Shown: one piece after another, positions 60,701-64,000 of the stretch | How positions within the stretch are numbered: position 1 is the first letter of the stretch | Layout of the letters: each line of letters opens with the position of its first letter | Assembly: GCA_023362775.1 (NCBI GenBank) | Contig: JALMGJ010000061.1 | Coordinates: 878,001 to 942,000, forward strand | Direction of reading: 5' to 3' | Length of the DNA: 64,000 nt | From: Charina bottae | Taxonomy: Eukaryota > Chordata > Lepidosauria > Squamata > Charinaidae | Translations under genes and position numbers: made by a program | Notes under the pieces: generated by a model | The model's input: the letters and a program-made list of their open reading frames with translations, nothing else | Databases searched by the model: none | What the model was told of the DNA's origin: nothing

Positions 60701-61957
60701 GGCCCCCTGCTCCGGCTGAGGCTGATGGTTGTGGTTGTCTCCTCTTCTCCTTTGCGGCTGCGGTATTTCCATTCGCCCTTCTTGGGGGAAAGCCCCGTTT
60801 GCTCTTCTTAGGGGGGGGCTGGGAGGGGCGCCGGGCCCCCCTGCGGCCCAGTGCCCTCAGTCCCGAGGAGATCTCCCTGGGGCGCAGAAGTTTGGGGCCC
60901 TGGAGAAGGAGGGGTGGGGGCTCTCATTCCCCACTGCTAAAATCCATCCTGCTCTGAAAGCACCGGATTAAAATGTTGTGAGAACAGGTAGGCGGGAGCT
61001 GTGGGGCAGGTTTGCTGCAACACATTGATGGGCTTTGCTCGCAGGCTGTGGGGGCACCTCCTTTCAGGAATCCTTGACTCTCAACTTTATTTCAGAACCA
61101 TCCTGGTGACTTTGCTCTTGGCATCCCTGCATTGACTGCATTCGAAACACAAACGTTCATTTACAAATAGTTCTTTGTGATTCAGTGGATCAAAAAAACA
61201 AAACAAAAAACAGCAAAACCCTAGTAACATTTTGGCCCTCTGTCTATCAAGTTCTTTATCACTAAAACATTAGAATAAATGTAATCAAGAGCTCCAATAG
61301 GACACTTTTGGAAATGCTGCCTAAGAGACTGTGGATGCACATTACTGTTCAGAAAAGGTTTTCTGGCGCTCTCCCCAAATCTGTCCTCCTCCAGGCCATG
61401 TCCAGTCATCCCCAGCCAAAGCGATCCTTCTGGCTCTGTGGTGATGGGTGTTGTAGTCCCACGCAGCAGAACCCAAAGTCCCACGAGTCTTAAAACTCCC
61501 ACTGAAAACTGGCCTTTGTCGATCAAGGAACTGAAGCTTTGTTGAATGGATCCAGGCATTAATCCTTGCAGTCCTGGAAGACAGACAGAAGCGTTCCTGA
61601 AGCACTTATATGGTGAAATTATGACGGCAAAAGCGGACAGTGGGGTGTGTGGGCCTTTCCCAGCGTTGCCAAGCTGGCTGGGGATGGTGGGAGATGAGGG
61701 CCACTTTATCTGGAGGGTACAGGGCTGGGTAAGGGAACGGGATTTGTAGCAGAGAGACGATTAAATCCCACCATATGGCCTTCAACTGCTCCATCTAGTT
61801 AACCTGCTTCCCCTTGGCAGATAGATAGGTGGTTCACCATAAATACATCTTCCATTGCAGCTCTTTTTAAGATTGTTCTGTGCTTTTAGGCTTAATTCTT
61901 GCTTTTTCCCCGTCAGCTGGAGGTTGGCAGCGATGACGAACGCAAACTCAACCTAAG
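59980..61957 (+). CDS. SSH1: Protein phosphatase Slingshot homolog 1, first two coding exons
   Basis: Exon 1 (59980-60048) encodes MALVTLQRSPTPSAASSSAS and three more residues. Exon 2 (61917-61957) encodes LEVGSDDERKLNL plus two bases of the next codon. Both match the vertebrate SSH1 N-terminus, and the gene continues past the right edge. Slingshot phosphatases dephosphorylate and reactivate cofilin at F-actin; the catalytic domain lies outside the window. I found no further SSH1 exon between 61958 and 64000. Confidence 0.9.
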
Positions 61958-62049
61958 GTAGGCACAAGTTATTCCACCTCTTGCTGTAGAATTTTTCACT
62001 CACCCAGCACCCTTCAGGAACAGGGAGACTGCAGCTCCTAATTCCTACC

Positions 62050-62442
62050 TGCGTGGGTTAGCTTTTTTTCCCCCGTTCAATCGTGTCCAATTCTCGGAGA
62101 CTGCCTGGACAGGTCCCTGCAGTTTTCTTGGCGAGGTTTTTTGGAAGTGGTTTGCCATTGCCTCTTTCCCAGAGCTGAGAGAAAGTGACCGGCCCAAGGT
62201 CACCCAGCTGGCTTTGTGCCCAAGGCGGGACTAGAACCCACGGTCTCCCAGTTTCTAGCCAGGTGCCTTAACCCAGTGTTTCTCAACCTCGGCAACTTTA
62301 AGATGTGTGGACTTCAACTCCCAGAATTCCCCAGCCAGCCTTGCTGGCTGGGGAATTCTGGGAGTTGAAGTCCACACATCTTAAAGATGCCAGGGTTGAA
62401 AAACACTGCCTTAACTGCTACACCAAACTGGCTCTCAATGGA
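62050..62442 (-). mobile_element. tRNA-derived SINE (Sauria-SINE-like), interrupted by a MITE
   Basis: On the minus strand it starts near 62442 with GAGAGCCAGTTTGGTGTAG, a tRNA-like A-box region. It continues through GGTTCTAGTCCCGCCTTGGG (B-box like) and a body reading GGTGACCTTGGGCC...GGCAATGGCAAACCACTTCC...GACACGATTGAACGG. The head is split by the MITE at 62274-62408. Confidence 0.8.
62274..62408. mobile_element. Palindromic hAT-type MITE, copy 3, nested in the SINE
   Basis: A 135-bp inverted repeat of the same family as 17004-17138. It is flanked by CCTTAACC (62266-62273) and CCTTAACT (62409-62416), which match at 7 of 8 positions. The duplicated sequence is part of the SINE head. Confidence 0.9.
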
Positions 62443-64000
62443 TTAGCTATTTATTGTTATTTCTTCTGTGTAAACCTTGGGGATGCAGGAGGTGCTGTTT
62501 CACGCACAGCCGTGAGGTTCTCAAATAACTGAGTGAGCTCCCTTTTAGAAGTGCAAGAGAACATCTGGGTGCTGGATTAACATTACCCGTGTGCTAGGAT
62601 TCTGTGGTAAAGCCGCACGCCCAGTGTCTGTGGATCTTCTAAATGTGAATCGGCTTGCAGGAAATTCTGTTGAAAAGAATTGCATTTTCAGTGGCAATCA
62701 AGTTCCTTTTTGATTTTCCTGGGTTTGAGAGGTACAGTTTGAACCCTGCGGGCTATTCCGTGCTGTTTTGACGATTTGGGCTCGTCTCTGATGGTTGGGC
62801 TGTTATATCCTATATGTAATTGGAATGGTTTTATTCGTTCTTTAAAAACGGCCCCAAAGTATAACTGAGTGACAGTATAAGAGGAGTTAAGATAGATTGC
62901 CAGGGGAGAAAAGCGAGTGAATTCAGGCCTCAGGCCTGCATCACAACCAGGCTGATCAAGTGCCTCTCGGCCGAACTACAACATCCTAGATGGGCTGCAG
63001 CCTCTGTGGGGCACCAGCATTGCCCCCACGCAGTGACTCCTCTCTACTCAGCAGCATTTACCTGCTGCCAGCCCTTTGAAGATGGGCTGACCAAACCAAG
63101 GCATCTTTGCCGGGAGATAGAAGAGCAGATTGGCACTGGCTGCCACCTGGGGTGGCAACTAGGTGGCATCTGTGCTTCCATGGAGTCTGTGGAAGCCCCT
63201 GGTCTCCCTTGGTTGGTTGCAGACCTTCAGTCCCATCAGCAGCCCAGTAGTGGGAACGGCTGTGCCCTTCCTTCCGGGTGATGAAGCTGCTCTCGTCCAA
63301 AGGGCTCCAGGGCAGACAGTTGCGCTGTCCCTCTTTGTCCGTTGGGGGCAGTCGCGTTCCACATCTGCAAGCCGGGTCTGGATTTCACGTGAGACGGCTT
63401 TGTCCAGCTTTTTTGTGAGGACTGAAGTGACCCTGCCGTGGAAGAACTAGGCGGTTTCTAACAAGCAGCCAGACTGGCCCAAGAGAAGCGTCTTTGCAAA
63501 CTGGCTGTGCGGCCAGGCAGCGCAAGCTGCAGGCGCAATCTTTGCAAAAGGACATCTCTCTCCCGGGATATGAAATGTGAGAATAATCTGCCCGTGGTCG
63601 ATAAGTGTTGGTTATCTAGTCCCATAGGGATGATGCTTCCTTGAGGCGGTATCCTAAAAAGAGAGTAAAACTATTACTATTTTTAAAAAATCCAAAGAAT
63701 GCCATCAGTCCTTAGAAGCAGAAAGCTAAACCGCTAATCGAACAAGGGGTCGTCCAGAAAATCCCTTGCTGGGGTTCCTGCACCCCAATTGCCTGGCCCA
63801 AGCTTTGTTGCTTATCTTGCCCCCGGAGTGTGGGACATTTCCTCCCCCCTCTTTGGTTTCTGAGGGTTCCCCATGCAGGCAGCCCACAAGCCTCCTGTCT
63901 GGGTGGCCAGCTGGCTCCCGGGCCACCATCTCCCCGGCCGACGGCTCCCGGGCCCGCTGAGGTGCCTCCTTGTTGCCCGGAGAGCGCTGGAGCCACAATC
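62443..64000. other. SSH1: SSH1 intron 2, partial
   Basis: No exon or strong repeat was recognised. The sequence becomes GC-richer near the right edge. Confidence 0.45.

Noticed and set aside
1..64000. CRISPR arrays, operons, bacterial-type promoters or riboswitches
   Set aside because: The window is intron-rich vertebrate DNA. The regular repeats are microsatellites, MITEs and retroelements.

Overview
The window is vertebrate nuclear DNA, most likely from a squamate reptile (a snake is my best guess). The evidence is intron-rich genes with vertebrate orthologues, a 3' fragment of a BovB (RTE) LINE, a tRNA-derived SINE, palindromic hAT-type MITEs and Penelope-like elements. Exon boundaries below were read by hand from splice signals, reading-frame phase and similarity to remembered mammalian proteins. 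All phases close, so I regard the gene models as good.

Gene order from left to right is ACACB(-, 5' part only), UNG(-), ALKBH2(+), USP30(-), SVOP(+), DAO(-), SSH1(+, first two coding exons). This is the human chromosome 12q24.11 block in inverted orientation, with no gene gained or lost that I can see. ACACB coding exons run from 16233 down to 292 and cover about 753 residues, giving the N-terminal anchor, AMPK site and biotin carboxylase domain. UNG occupies 25136 to 21052 and ALKBH2 25893 to 27049; the two are head-to-head across one CpG island. USP30 runs from 35026 to 28986. SVOP has 16 coding exons from 37123 to 48167. DAO has 10 coding exons from 57023 to 51824. SSH1 starts at 59980.

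There is no operon-like coupling, but UNG and ALKBH2 both repair DNA bases (uracil excision, alkyl-base reversal) and share a promoter region. ACACB and USP30 act at the mitochondrial outer membrane, DAO in peroxisomes, and SVOP in synaptic or secretory vesicles.

The most interesting non-genic signal is a set of three different interspersed repeat families, all probably Penelope-like. They share a hammerhead-ribozyme-like core: CUGA[A/U]GA, one base, a hairpin, then GAAACGU[C/U]. Their copies are bounded by 10-13 bp target-site duplications. Other points are a 735-nt AG-free polypyrimidine tract at an ACACB acceptor, two GC-AG introns (UNG, SVOP), conservation of the UNG1/UNG2 alternative-start layout, a catalase-like C-terminal tripeptide on DAO, and a MITE nested in a SINE.
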